Source of the DNA: Mucilaginibacter glaciei
GTDB taxonomy: Bacteria > Bacteroidota > Bacteroidia > Sphingobacteriales > Sphingobacteriaceae
NCBI RefSeq assembly: GCF_014773245.1
Contig: NZ_JACWMX010000003.1
Coordinates: 372,001-436,000 of the forward strand
Reading direction: 5' to 3'
DNA: 64,000 nucleotides
Position 1 is the stretch's first letter, and each line of letters opens with the position of its first letter. A program made the position numbers and the translations under genes. The notes beneath the pieces are model-generated. The model saw only the letters and a program-made list of their open reading frames with translations, made no database searches and had not been told where the DNA came from. Shown piece by piece: positions 34,770 through 43,611 of this stretch.

Positions 34770-36002
34770 ATGAAAGTAGTGGTATCTCATCCAACAGGGA
34801 ATGCTAATGTACGGGCAGCACTTGCCGGTATGCACAAAGCGCAGCTTTTGGCAGCATACTATACCTCAATAGCGAGTTTTGAAGGAGGCTTGTTAGATAG
34901 AATAGGCGCTTTTGGCCCATTGTCAGAAATTCGCCGCCGCAGGCTCGATTCGAAGTTAAAGGCTATAACCCATTTGTCGCCCTTTACGGAGGTCGGCAGG
35001 CTGTTTTCAGCGAAGGTGGGTATCGCAAACCTCAACAGGCACGAAACAGGGCTATTTAGTATTGACTCCGTTTACAGAAATATGGACAGGAGGGTTGCGG
35101 CGCAATTGGCCAACTTAAAAAATATCAATGCGGTATATGCCTATGAAGATGCCGCCGAACTTACCTTTAATGCGGCCAAAAGTCATGGACTCGAATGTTT
35201 ATACGACTTGCCCATCGGCTACTGGCGCGCGGCGCGAAGGCTTTTGAAAAATGAGAGCGAACGTCGGCCGGAGTGGGCTGGCACCCTTACCACCTTTAAA
35301 GATTCTGAAGCAAAACTGGCACGTAAGGACCGGGAACTATTACTTGCCGATCGCATTTTTGTGGCCAGTACCTTTACCGCCAAAACTCTGCAGGAATATC
35401 CAGGTATAATTGCCCCCGTTAAGGTTATCCCTTATGGTTTTCCTGATGTAGGTGATATGAAGCAATATCATAGTTTGGGTAAAAGGCCGTTAAAATTATT
35501 ATTTGTTGGGGGGCTATCACAACGAAAGGGTATTGCCGAAATGTTCGCTGCGATCGATAAATTGGGAAACCACATAGAGTTAACTATAGTTGGGAAAAAG
35601 GTAAATGAAAATTGTGCGGCACTTGATAATGCGCTTGCCAAGCATAAATGGATAGCAAGCCTGCCCCATGCCGAGATATTAAAGCTGATGAAGCAGCATG
35701 ACGTACTATTATTCCCTTCGTTATTTGAAGGTTTTGGTTTGGTGATAACAGAGGCGATGGCGCAGGGAACCCCTGTGATCACTACTGACCGCACCGCCGG
35801 GCCGGATATAATTGAACATGGTAATAACGGCTGGCTTATTAATGCCGGCGACGAACTTGAACTTCAAAACGCGATAGAAAATATTTTAACAAACCGCCAA
35901 TTAATAGCTAATACGGGCAAAGCTGCTATGCAAACTGCGCTACTAAGGCCCTGGCAGGTTTACAGCGATGAATTAGCAGCGGCAATTATTTATAATAATT
36001 AG
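34770..36002 (+). CDS. Glycosyltransferase family 4
   Basis: 410 residues. The C-terminal GT4 domain has KLLFVGGLSQRKGIAEMFAA, a histidine/aspartate loop LPHAEILKLMKQHDVLLFPS, and the E-x7-E motif at E320-E328 (EGFGLVITEAMAQG). The N-terminal part contains AYEDAAELTFNAAKSHG and LYDLPIGYW, typical of a subgroup of bacterial GT4 proteins. It retains configuration at the transferred sugar. It lies 13 bases after the acyltransferase gene and 33 before a Wzy-like gene. Confidence 0.91.
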   Translation: MKVVVSHPTGNANVRAALAGMHKAQLLAAYYTSIASFEGGLLDRIGAFGPLSEIRRRRLDSKLKAITHLSPFTEVGRLFSAKVGIANLNRHETGLFSIDSVYRNMDRRVAAQLANLKNINAVYAYEDAAELTFNAAKSHGLECLYDLPIGYWRAARRLLKNESERRPEWAGTLTTFKDSEAKLARKDRELLLADRIFVASTFTAKTLQEYPGIIAPVKVIPYGFPDVGDMKQYHSLGKRPLKLLFVGGLSQRKGIAEMFAAIDKLGNHIELTIVGKKVNENCAALDNALAKHKWIASLPHAEILKLMKQHDVLLFPSLFEGFGLVITEAMAQGTPVITTDRTAGPDIIEHGNNGWLINAGDELELQNAIENILTNRQLIANTGKAAMQTALLRPWQVYSDELAAAIIYNN

Positions 36003-36035
36003 TATTTTCGGTGTTGCATAGTATTAACGTATTTG

Positions 36036-37412
36036 ATGAACGCACAACAACTTATCCCTGATACCGAACTGCCCTTTAACGTTGGCTTAAATGAACGGCG
36101 ATTAAGGGAAGCTTACAAAAAGGCATCGGTTAAACGTTTGCTAAGGATGGGGGTGTGGGTTTATATAATCATGCTGCTTTCAGAAGGTGGGATGAGGAAG
36201 TGGGGACTGCCAGCACTTGCCGCCCCATTATTGATCATCCGCGACCCTGTTGCTGTTTGGATGTTATTTATGGCTTGGCGTAACGATATGTTCCCGTCCA
36301 ATAACTATGTGTGGGCCATGATTTTTACCGCTATATTGGGTTTTTTTATCGCCATCAGTATCGGTCACGGGAGTATGTCGGTAGCTATTTATGGTACCCG
36401 TATTCTGGTGATTCATTTTCCGCTGATGTTCTTAATAGGCAACCTTTTTGATAAAGAGGATGTTATAAAATTTGGAAAGGTGATGCTTTGGATCTCCCTG
36501 CCCATGCTTTTATTGATTGCCGTACAGTTTTATAGCCCGCAAACAGCCTACATCAATCGTGGTGTGGGTGGCGACATTTCCGGCGGTGGTTTCGCCGGTG
36601 CTTTAGGCTTTTTCAGGCCACCGGGTACTTTCTCTTTTACCAGCGGCAACACCCAGTTTTGGTCCGTAGTTGCACTTTTTGTGGTCTATTTTTGGTTAAA
36701 TCATTCGGGCGTATCACGTATTTTGCTCACTGCAGCTTCCATATGTGTAATTGCTTCCATACCGCTATCTATTAGCCGTACACTTATATTTCAAATAGTG
36801 CTTACGGTAGCCTTCGCGTTCGTTTCGGTTTCAAGAAACCCCAAATATATCGGGCAAATGCTCTTAGCCATTACAGGTATAGTTATAGGGGTGATGTTAT
36901 TAAATAACTTCGAATTCTTCCAACAATCAACAGAAGCATTAGTATCCAGATATACCGATGCAAGTGTTGCCGAGGGCGGTTTAGAAGGAACATTTGGAAA
37001 CCGTTTTTTTGGTGGATTACTTAACGCTCTGCAACAAACAGGCCAGCCATTTTTCGGGTATGGCATTGGAATGGGTACTAATGTTGGGGCTAAACTACTT
37101 ACGGGTGATGTCAACAACTTCCTGATAGCCGAAGAGGAATGGGGGCGGCTTGTGGGCGAAATGGGCACTGTAATGGGTATTATCGTAATATTGATCAGGG
37201 TAACGTTTTGCGTCAAGGCGGCTTGGTTGAGTTTCAAAAAGTTAGGCCAAAAGGAAATTCTGCCCTGGATAATTTTGAGTATGGCTTTTGTTTTTATAGC
37301 TCAAAGCCAGTGGGCACAACCCACTACACTCGGCTTTTCAACCCTTATAGGCGGGTTGCTTATCGCATCACTAAAAACTGCTATACCTGCCCATGAGACG
37401 GATCGTTTGTAA
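36036..37412 (+). CDS. Wzy-like polymerase / O-antigen ligase family membrane protein
   Basis: 458 residues from the ATG at 36036; a TTG directly before it is less likely. About ten to twelve hydrophobic segments are visible, beginning with VWVYIIMLLSEGGMRKWGLP. A large loop includes GGGFAGALGFFRPPGTFSFTSGNTQFW. A later loop has FGNRFFGGLLNALQQTGQPFFGYGIGMGTN, with the arginine- and glycine-containing pattern common in O-antigen ligase and polymerase proteins. It could polymerise repeat units or ligate the chain in the periplasm. The family cannot be split by sequence alone. Two further Wzy-like proteins lie at 45386 and 58125. Confidence 0.84.
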   Translation: MNAQQLIPDTELPFNVGLNERRLREAYKKASVKRLLRMGVWVYIIMLLSEGGMRKWGLPALAAPLLIIRDPVAVWMLFMAWRNDMFPSNNYVWAMIFTAILGFFIAISIGHGSMSVAIYGTRILVIHFPLMFLIGNLFDKEDVIKFGKVMLWISLPMLLLIAVQFYSPQTAYINRGVGGDISGGGFAGALGFFRPPGTFSFTSGNTQFWSVVALFVVYFWLNHSGVSRILLTAASICVIASIPLSISRTLIFQIVLTVAFAFVSVSRNPKYIGQMLLAITGIVIGVMLLNNFEFFQQSTEALVSRYTDASVAEGGLEGTFGNRFFGGLLNALQQTGQPFFGYGIGMGTNVGAKLLTGDVNNFLIAEEEWGRLVGEMGTVMGIIVILIRVTFCVKAAWLSFKKLGQKEILPWIILSMAFVFIAQSQWAQPTTLGFSTLIGGLLIASLKTAIPAHETDRL

Positions 37413-37453
37413 TGTTGTGCAGTTAACCTTTAACTTTTAACTGCACTATTAAT

Positions 37454-38554
37454 ATGGATTTACGCCGTAAAAAGATTCTTATTTACCGCATAGGCAGCCT
37501 TGGCGATACCATTATTGCCTTGCCGGTTTTTAATAAAGTGCGCGAGATGTTCCCTGATGCCGACATCACCTTGCTTACCAACAGGCCAATTGTATCAAAA
37601 GCACCGGCGCTTGAAAGTGTATTGGGCGATCATTTTTATTTTAACAGGGTGATCAACTATCCGTCGGGTACACGCAACCCCCGTGTTTTATACGCGGTTT
37701 GGAAAGAGATTAAGGCCCTTAAAATCGATATCATTATCAACCTGGCAACTACCAGGATCTTAAAGGATCTACGCACAACTAAACTTGCCGTATTGCGCGA
37801 CAGGTTGTTTTTCCGCACGGCAGGCATTACTAAAACTATCGGTTTTCCAACATTGCTTGAAGATTATGCACTCGTTATAGATAAGCAAACCGGTGATTTT
37901 GAATGGGAGGCTAAACGGCTAGCCCGCAGGTTACAAAGCCTTGGTCTTATAGCTTTAGATGAGGATTTTTATTGGGATATGCACTTCACCCCGGTGGAGT
38001 TAAGCGCTGCAAAAGACTTATTAACTGATAGCACTCCAGGTAAGCCAATTGTTGTTGCAAGTATTGGCACCAAAAGACAATCAAATGATTGGGAACAACA
38101 CAACTGGACAGCACTATTGCAACGCTTAAAAGTACAGCATCCCGATTGGCAACTGGTGATGGTTGGCTCGGCGGAAGAAGCTGATCGTTCTTCCGAATGT
38201 ATCGATGTGTGGGGAGGCGGTATAAACCTTTGTGGTAAAACATCACCACGGGTATCGGGCGCGGTGTTGCAAAACGCGCGGCTATTCATCGGTCACGATA
38301 GCGGGCCAATGCACCTGGCGGCAGCAGTAGGAGCGCCGTGCGTAGCTATTTACTCGGCAAGAAACTTTCCGAGGCAATGGTTCCCGCGAGGCAACAACAA
38401 CAAGATAATTTATCATAAAACAGATTGCGCCGGTTGTGGGCTGGAGATTTGTATTGCGCAGAAAAAAAAGTGTATCCTTTCTATCACTGTTGATGAAGTC
38501 TACCAGGCTGTTGAAGAAACTTTAGCCAATACACAAGCCAAATACAGCTATTAA
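37454..38554 (+). CDS. GT9 family glycosyltransferase (heptosyltransferase-like)
   Basis: 366 residues. GSLGDTIIALPVFNKVREMF at 14-33 is the GT9 start, and H281-D-SGPMHLAAAVGAPCVAIY is the donor-binding motif. A cysteine cluster near the end, C325-x2-C328-x4-C333-x6-C340 (CAGCGLEICIAQKKKC), is of the kind seen in a subgroup of GT9 proteins and may bind a metal. GT9 enzymes usually transfer heptose or a related sugar to the LPS core, so this gene hints that part of block A builds lipopolysaccharide. Own short gap of 41 bases upstream. Confidence 0.9.
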   Translation: MDLRRKKILIYRIGSLGDTIIALPVFNKVREMFPDADITLLTNRPIVSKAPALESVLGDHFYFNRVINYPSGTRNPRVLYAVWKEIKALKIDIIINLATTRILKDLRTTKLAVLRDRLFFRTAGITKTIGFPTLLEDYALVIDKQTGDFEWEAKRLARRLQSLGLIALDEDFYWDMHFTPVELSAAKDLLTDSTPGKPIVVASIGTKRQSNDWEQHNWTALLQRLKVQHPDWQLVMVGSAEEADRSSECIDVWGGGINLCGKTSPRVSGAVLQNARLFIGHDSGPMHLAAAVGAPCVAIYSARNFPRQWFPRGNNNKIIYHKTDCAGCGLEICIAQKKKCILSITVDEVYQAVEETLANTQAKYSY

Positions 38555-38572
38555 TTTTATATTTACTACCAC

Positions 38573-39235
38573 ATGTTTTTAAAACTGATAGCATTTATAT
38601 TACCCTGGCCGCTAAGGCGCAGGGCCATGCAAAGCTGGTTTGGCTATAGCATACACCCGGCGGCTAAGATTGGTCTTTCATGGGTTTATCCGGGTAAGCT
38701 TATCATGTACGAGGGGGCCAGGATAGGACATCTCAACATTGCTATCCATCTTGATGAAATGCAGTTGGGTGCAAAATCATCCATTGCCCGTGGCAACTGG
38801 ATAACCGGGTTTCCTTCGAACACCGCTTCAAAGCATTTTGGCCATCAGCAGGGCCGGCGCTCGGTATTTATATTGGGCGAGCATGCGGCCATTACCAAAC
38901 ACCATCATTTCGATTGTACAAATGTGATAGAAATTGGGCGCTTTACCACCATTGCGGGCTATCAATCCCAATTTTTAACTCATTCTATAGATGTAATTGA
39001 AGGCAGGCAGGATAGTGCTAAGATCAGCATAGGGGAGTACGCTTTTGTAGGTACCAACGTAGTAATGCTTGGTGGAGCAGGGTTGCCTGCCAGATCTGTG
39101 TTGGGTGCAAAATCGCTATTAAATAAAAGTTACACGGAAGAATGGATGCTGTACGGCGGTGTGCCCGCTAAACCCATTCAACCCATACCTACCGATGCTA
39201 AATATTTTACCCGCGATATTGGCTTTGTTTACTGA
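38573..39235 (+). CDS. Hexapeptide-repeat acyltransferase with atypical N-terminal part
   Basis: 220 residues. After a hydrophobic N-terminal helix (FLKLIAFILPWPLRRRAMQS), beta-helix turns appear as IHPAAKIGLSWVYPGKLI, RIGHLNIAIHLDEMQLGAKS and, near the end, IGEYAFVGTNVVMLGGAGLP and YGGVPAKPI. A His-rich centre (HFGHQQGRR, KHHHFDC) is unusual and may contribute the catalytic histidine. Chain order and length fit the LbetaH acyltransferase family. It follows the GT9 gene by 18 bases. Substrate unknown. Confidence 0.82.
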   Translation: MFLKLIAFILPWPLRRRAMQSWFGYSIHPAAKIGLSWVYPGKLIMYEGARIGHLNIAIHLDEMQLGAKSSIARGNWITGFPSNTASKHFGHQQGRRSVFILGEHAAITKHHHFDCTNVIEIGRFTTIAGYQSQFLTHSIDVIEGRQDSAKISIGEYAFVGTNVVMLGGAGLPARSVLGAKSLLNKSYTEEWMLYGGVPAKPIQPIPTDAKYFTRDIGFVY

Positions 39236-39257
39236 TCAAAATAACAAAGGATAGTTC

Positions 39258-40466
39258 ATGAAACTACTGCACATAATTGCTACAATGAACCCCACCAGCG
39301 GCGGGCCGTGCCAGGGGATACGTAACAGTAACCCCGAGATAGTGCGGTATGGTATAAGCCGCGAAGTAGTGAGCCTTGACGACCCGGATGCGGATTTTTT
39401 GGGTTCGGACGATTTTATTATCCATGCCCTTGGCCCGGCTTACGGCCCCTGGCATTATGCACCCCGCTTAAGGCCATGGTTATTAGAGAATTTAAGCCGC
39501 TTTGACGCCGTTGTGATAAACGGATTGTGGATATACCCCAGCTATGCCGGCTGGAGTGCAATGCAGGAGCTCAAAAGGGCTGCAAAGCGTGACAGCCAAA
39601 TTCATGTACCCAAGATGTTTGTAATGCCTCACGGCATGTTAGACCCCTATTTTCAAAACGCGCCCGACCGGCGCTTAAAGGCTATCCGAAATTGGTTTTA
39701 TTGGAAATTAATTGAAAAAAGTGTGGTAGATGATGCTGATGGCATCCTTTTTACCTGCGAAACGGAAATGTTGCTTGCGCGAAAGTCGTTTAGCCCCTAT
39801 CACCCCAAAAAAGAAATAAATGTAGGGTACGGCATTATACCTCCGCCACAATATTCGGCCGATATGGTCGAAAAATTTAGAGAGAAGTATCCACAGGCAC
39901 CTGAAACGCCTTACCTGCTTTTTTTAAGCCGTATTCACAAAAAGAAAGGTGTTGATTTGCTGATAAAGGCATTTGCAGAGATAGTTGCCAGTGCGGTAGT
40001 AAAAAATATAGATTATCCCAATTTGGTGATAGCCGGCCCTGGCCTAAATACCCGGTATGGAAGTAGGATCATTAAATTACTGGCAAGTTATCCGCAGTTA
40101 AAAGAGTGCGTGTTTTTTACGGGAATGTTAACTGGTGATGCCAAATGGGGAGCGTTATACGGGTGCGAAGCCTTTGTTTTGCCCAGCCACCAAGAGAATT
40201 TTGGGATTGCAGTTGTCGAAGCTATGGCCTGCAAAAAGCCGGTATTGATATCGCAGCAAATAAATATATGGAAAGAGATTGACAGCGGTGGTGGCGGTAT
40301 TATTAATGAAGATACACAAGAAGGCACCCAAAAAACATTAGATGAATGGATAGCACTGCCCTTTCAACAAAAAGAGGCGATGGGCAAAAATGCACTCGAT
40401 ACGTATATTAATAACTTTCATATCGGGCCAACATCAATTGTGTTTATCAACTCAATCAGTATTTAA
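39258..40466 (+). CDS. Glycosyltransferase family 4
   Basis: 402 residues. N-terminal MKLLHIIATMNPTSGGPCQG is the acceptor-domain loop. YLLFLSRIHKKKGVDLLIKA starts the donor domain, and the E-x7-E motif is in SHQENFGIAVVEAMACKKPV. LPHG-type motif MPHGMLDPYFQ and GYGI provide donor contacts. It is a standard GT4. It lies 22 bases after the acyltransferase; the gap that follows, 142 bases, holds no gene and no clear promoter. Confidence 0.92.
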   Translation: MKLLHIIATMNPTSGGPCQGIRNSNPEIVRYGISREVVSLDDPDADFLGSDDFIIHALGPAYGPWHYAPRLRPWLLENLSRFDAVVINGLWIYPSYAGWSAMQELKRAAKRDSQIHVPKMFVMPHGMLDPYFQNAPDRRLKAIRNWFYWKLIEKSVVDDADGILFTCETEMLLARKSFSPYHPKKEINVGYGIIPPPQYSADMVEKFREKYPQAPETPYLLFLSRIHKKKGVDLLIKAFAEIVASAVVKNIDYPNLVIAGPGLNTRYGSRIIKLLASYPQLKECVFFTGMLTGDAKWGALYGCEAFVLPSHQENFGIAVVEAMACKKPVLISQQINIWKEIDSGGGGIINEDTQEGTQKTLDEWIALPFQQKEAMGKNALDTYINNFHIGPTSIVFINSISI

Positions 40467-40608
40467 GTTTTGGGCAAGGCTTTATTTCGCTTATTTTAAA
40501 CCTGACTGCTAATTCGTTTAATTTAAAATGTATAAGTTTACTATAATTGCCCGCTAAATATGTTTAACGGTATATACAACAGCTGCAGTTTAAAAAGCTA
40601 CCAATTTA

Positions 40609-41154
40609 ATGGTTAATCAGGATACGCTTACTGGTCCTTCTTTCTCAGTCAAAAACCGCATGGCCAGGGTTTTGTGGGGTTTTGTTTATTTACTTTTGTT
40701 TAGGTTTTCTCCAAAGCCATTTCATGGCTGGCGGTCATTTTTATTGTCATGCTTTGGTGCAAAAATAGGTAAAGATGTACATGTTTACCCCGCTGTAAAA
40801 ATTTGGGCACCCTGGAATTTAGAGTTAAGCAACGAATGCGGAATTGGTAACGGGGCAATATTGTACTCGCAGGGTAAAATTGTAATTGGCAAAAGGGCGG
40901 TAATATCACAGGGAGTTAATGTTTGTACGGGCACGCATAATTATACAGATAAAGGAATGCCACTGATTACAAAGTCCATAACCATTGGGGATTACGCCTG
41001 GGTGGCGGCCGAGGCGTTTATACACCCCGGGGTAACCATTGCCGAGGGTTGTGTAATAGGTGCACGGTCTGTTGTAACAACAGATATGCCTGCGTGGATG
41101 GTTTGCGCCGGCAATCCGTGCAAACCAATCAAAAAACGCCAAATACTTAATTAA
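40609..41154 (+). CDS. WcaF-like O-acetyltransferase
   Basis: 181 residues. RMARVLWGFVYLLLFRFSPKPFHGWR at the N-terminus, split here by a hydrophobic helix, and FGAKIGKDVHVYPAVKIWAP lead into hexapeptide turns. The histidine motif CTGTHNYTDKGMPLITKSI and the end CAGNPCKPIKKR match the colanic-acid acetyltransferase WcaF group. It probably O-acetylates a sugar of the repeat unit using acetyl-CoA. It ends five bases before the GT2 gene and two genes before the WcaI-like one, an order reminiscent of colanic-acid loci. Confidence 0.88.
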   Translation: MVNQDTLTGPSFSVKNRMARVLWGFVYLLLFRFSPKPFHGWRSFLLSCFGAKIGKDVHVYPAVKIWAPWNLELSNECGIGNGAILYSQGKIVIGKRAVISQGVNVCTGTHNYTDKGMPLITKSITIGDYAWVAAEAFIHPGVTIAEGCVIGARSVVTTDMPAWMVCAGNPCKPIKKRQILN

Positions 41155-41159
41155 ACAAG

Positions 41160-42026
41160 ATGTTGGGTATATCGGTGTTAATACTTACCAAAAACGAGGA
41201 GCAGGATTTGCCGGGTTGCCTTGCATCCGTTCAATGGTGCGATGATGTGCATGTTTTTGATTCGTTGAGCGACGATAAAACATTAGCTATAGCCGCTGTA
41301 GCTGGCGCCACTATAACGAGCCGCAAATTTGAAAATTGGTCGGCACATCAAAACTGGGGGCTTCAAAATATACCCTTTAAACATAGTTGGGTGCTTTATA
41401 TAGATGCAGATGAACGGGTTTCAGAAAGCCTTTATCAGGCATTGCAGGCCTTTGACACTACTACTGCAAACGTTGCTTTTGAGATACAGCGGCGCGATTT
41501 TGCCTGGAACGGTGTCTGGCTAAAGCATTCGCAAATATCCCCGTTTTATATCCGTCTTTTTCGCCCGCAAAAAATGCGGTATGAACGTTTGGTAAACCCA
41601 TTATCGGTTGTAGACGGGCAGGTTGGCAAACTAAAAGGCTATCTTGATCATTACCCTTTTAGCAAGGGATTTAAGTTTTGGTTTAGCCGCCATTTAAGCT
41701 ATGCCGATATGGAAGCCGCCATACGGATCGAAGAAATTGGAGCAGGCAAAAGGTTTTCTTTAAAGAAAGCAATCTTCAGCACTGACTTTACAGAAAAGCG
41801 ATATCACCAAAAAGGCTTGTTTTATAAGCTACCCGGCCGCCCGCTAATAAAATGGAGCTACATGGTATTCATCAGGATGGCTTTTTTAGATGGCGTTGCG
41901 GGGGTAACTTATGCCACACTGCAGTCTATCTACGAGTATTTTATTGTTCTCAAAACAAAAGAGATCTTGGGCAATGGGGTTAAAAACAAACAAACTGATA
42001 TATTTACCAACTCTGGAGTTGATTGA
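41160..42026 (+). CDS. Glycosyltransferase family 2, WaaE/KdtX-like
   Basis: 288 residues. ISVLILTKNEEQDLPGCLAS, a characteristic CDDVHVFDSLSDDKT, and LYIDADERVSESL (D82-A-D84-E85) mark the GT2 subgroup that includes the LPS core transferase WaaE/KdtX. The C-terminal region (FRPQKMRYERLVNPLS, then YMVFIRMAFLDGVAGVTYA) with a late hydrophobic helix is also typical. It acts at the cytoplasmic face of the inner membrane. A gap of 173 bases follows, without a clear promoter. Confidence 0.88.
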   Translation: MLGISVLILTKNEEQDLPGCLASVQWCDDVHVFDSLSDDKTLAIAAVAGATITSRKFENWSAHQNWGLQNIPFKHSWVLYIDADERVSESLYQALQAFDTTTANVAFEIQRRDFAWNGVWLKHSQISPFYIRLFRPQKMRYERLVNPLSVVDGQVGKLKGYLDHYPFSKGFKFWFSRHLSYADMEAAIRIEEIGAGKRFSLKKAIFSTDFTEKRYHQKGLFYKLPGRPLIKWSYMVFIRMAFLDGVAGVTYATLQSIYEYFIVLKTKEILGNGVKNKQTDIFTNSGVD

Positions 42027-42199
42027 CCGTCAAACAATAATTTTTAGCAAGATTTAATTTATTATTTTAGCTGCGCTGTAGCTTTATCGTACTGCATAAT
42101 AAGTTAAAAAATTGGGAAATTTTTTAGTTATCTTTAATGTTTATCCAGTGAATTGCTGTAAAGGATACTGCATTTACCAGCCGAAGGCTTTATTAATCA

Positions 42200-43447
42200 A
42201 TGAACAATAAAAGGATTCTGTTAATCAGTCACAACTTTTCGCCCGAGCCAATTGGTATTGGAAAATATAATGGCGAGATGCTTCTTTGGCTAGCAGATCA
42301 AGGGTACGATTGTACGGTCATAACAACCTTTCCATATTATCCTTACTGGAAGGTGCAGGCCCCTTATAATAACCTTTGGTACAAAAAAGAATTGATACAG
42401 GCGGGGGAGGGCAAACACCCCCTTACCATTTACAGATGCCCGTCCTATATCCCCAAAGATCCCACCGGCAAACAACGGGCTATACAGGATTTTTCTTACT
42501 GGCTGTCAAAATTTTTAATGATATTTAAAATGGTGCTTACACGCAAAAAGTTTGATTTGATCATCACTGTTGCGCCACCTTTTCACCTGGCTTACCTTGG
42601 GCTGATATTCAGGAAGCTTAACGGGGGTAAACTATTATATCATATACAGGATATGCAAATTGAAGCCGCGCGTGATCTTAAATTATTTTCGCGTAAAAGG
42701 ATTCTCGACGGGTTATTCAAGGTGGAGCATAATATATTGCGCAGAGCAGATTATGTGAGCAGCATCTCAAAGGGCATGATTAAGAAGATCAAGCAAAAGC
42801 ACATCCGGGATGTTGTATTTTTCCCTAACTGGGTTGATACGGATTATTTTTTCCCGATGCCCGACAGGCTTTCGTTAAAGCCCAAATGGGGCTTTGATAA
42901 AGACGACTTGGTATTGTTATACTCGGGTGCGGTAGGTGTAAAACAGGGGCTTGAGGGTATTTTAGTAACCGCTAAGAATTTATTAGAGCATACGCATATT
43001 AAGTTTATCATCTGTGCTTCGGGCCCATATAATAATCAGCTGATCGAACATGCTAAAGAAGCAGGATTAACCAATATTACCTTTTTAGACGTGCAAGCTA
43101 AAGAAGTTTTTAATGAGTTTTTGAACATGGCTGATCTGCACCTTGTATTACAAAAGGCAAACGCCGGCGACTTGGTGATGCCGTCAAAACTAACCACCAT
43201 TTTGGCTGTTGGTGGCGCAAGTATCGTTACAGCATCAAAGGATACCTCGCTTTATGAAATGGTACTTGAGCATGATTTTGGATTTATTGTTGAACCTGGT
43301 AACCCCATTTTGTTAACCGACCTTATACTTAGCATCAAACAAGATGAAGGCTTAGAAATCAAACGTAAAAATGCGCGTGCTTATGCGCAAAAAAATCTAA
43401 ATATGGATGAGGTTATGAACGGGTTTGTGCAAAACTTTTTAAGTTAA
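42200..43447 (+). CDS. WcaI-family glycosyltransferase
   Basis: 415 residues. ILLISHNFSPEPIGIGKYNG at the start, YDCTVITTFPYYPYWK, and KLLYHIQDMQIEAARDL match colanic-acid WcaI-type GT4 proteins. The donor domain has LVLLYSGAVGVKQGLEGI and VMPSKLTTILAVGGASIV. Length is close to that of WcaI (about 405). In colanic acid synthesis WcaI is thought to transfer fucose, which would fit the gmd/fcl pair at 49795-51854; the transfer here is inference. The gene closes block A and is followed by a terminator hairpin. Confidence 0.85.
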   Translation: MNNKRILLISHNFSPEPIGIGKYNGEMLLWLADQGYDCTVITTFPYYPYWKVQAPYNNLWYKKELIQAGEGKHPLTIYRCPSYIPKDPTGKQRAIQDFSYWLSKFLMIFKMVLTRKKFDLIITVAPPFHLAYLGLIFRKLNGGKLLYHIQDMQIEAARDLKLFSRKRILDGLFKVEHNILRRADYVSSISKGMIKKIKQKHIRDVVFFPNWVDTDYFFPMPDRLSLKPKWGFDKDDLVLLYSGAVGVKQGLEGILVTAKNLLEHTHIKFIICASGPYNNQLIEHAKEAGLTNITFLDVQAKEVFNEFLNMADLHLVLQKANAGDLVMPSKLTTILAVGGASIVTASKDTSLYEMVLEHDFGFIVEPGNPILLTDLILSIKQDEGLEIKRKNARAYAQKNLNMDEVMNGFVQNFLS

Positions 43448-43509
43448 ATAAAACTATTTAAAGGTGGCTTAGGCTATTTTGTTTAACAAGCACAGAAACA
43501 AAAGTTATT

Positions 43510-43539
43510 AGGCAATTTGTTGGTATTGCCTTCATTTTT
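43510..43539 (+). terminator. Terminator at the end of block A
   Basis: AGGCAAT (43510-43516) and ATTGCCT (43525-43531) form a seven-bp stem with an eight-base loop, followed by TCATTTTT. It lies 63 bases after the stop of the WcaI-like gene and before the end of the convergent GH16 gene. Confidence 0.55.
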
Positions 43540-43611
43540 AGCTGATTGGTCTGGGTAAATTAAAAAATGAGTTTGCAGTATTAGTATTAAACGTCTCATA
43601 TTACGAACGGA

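Noticed and set aside
36791-37237. 148-codon minus-strand frame opposite the first Wzy-like gene
   Set aside because: Antisense to membrane-protein codons; the Ser/Thr/Pro-rich product is typical of a shadow frame.
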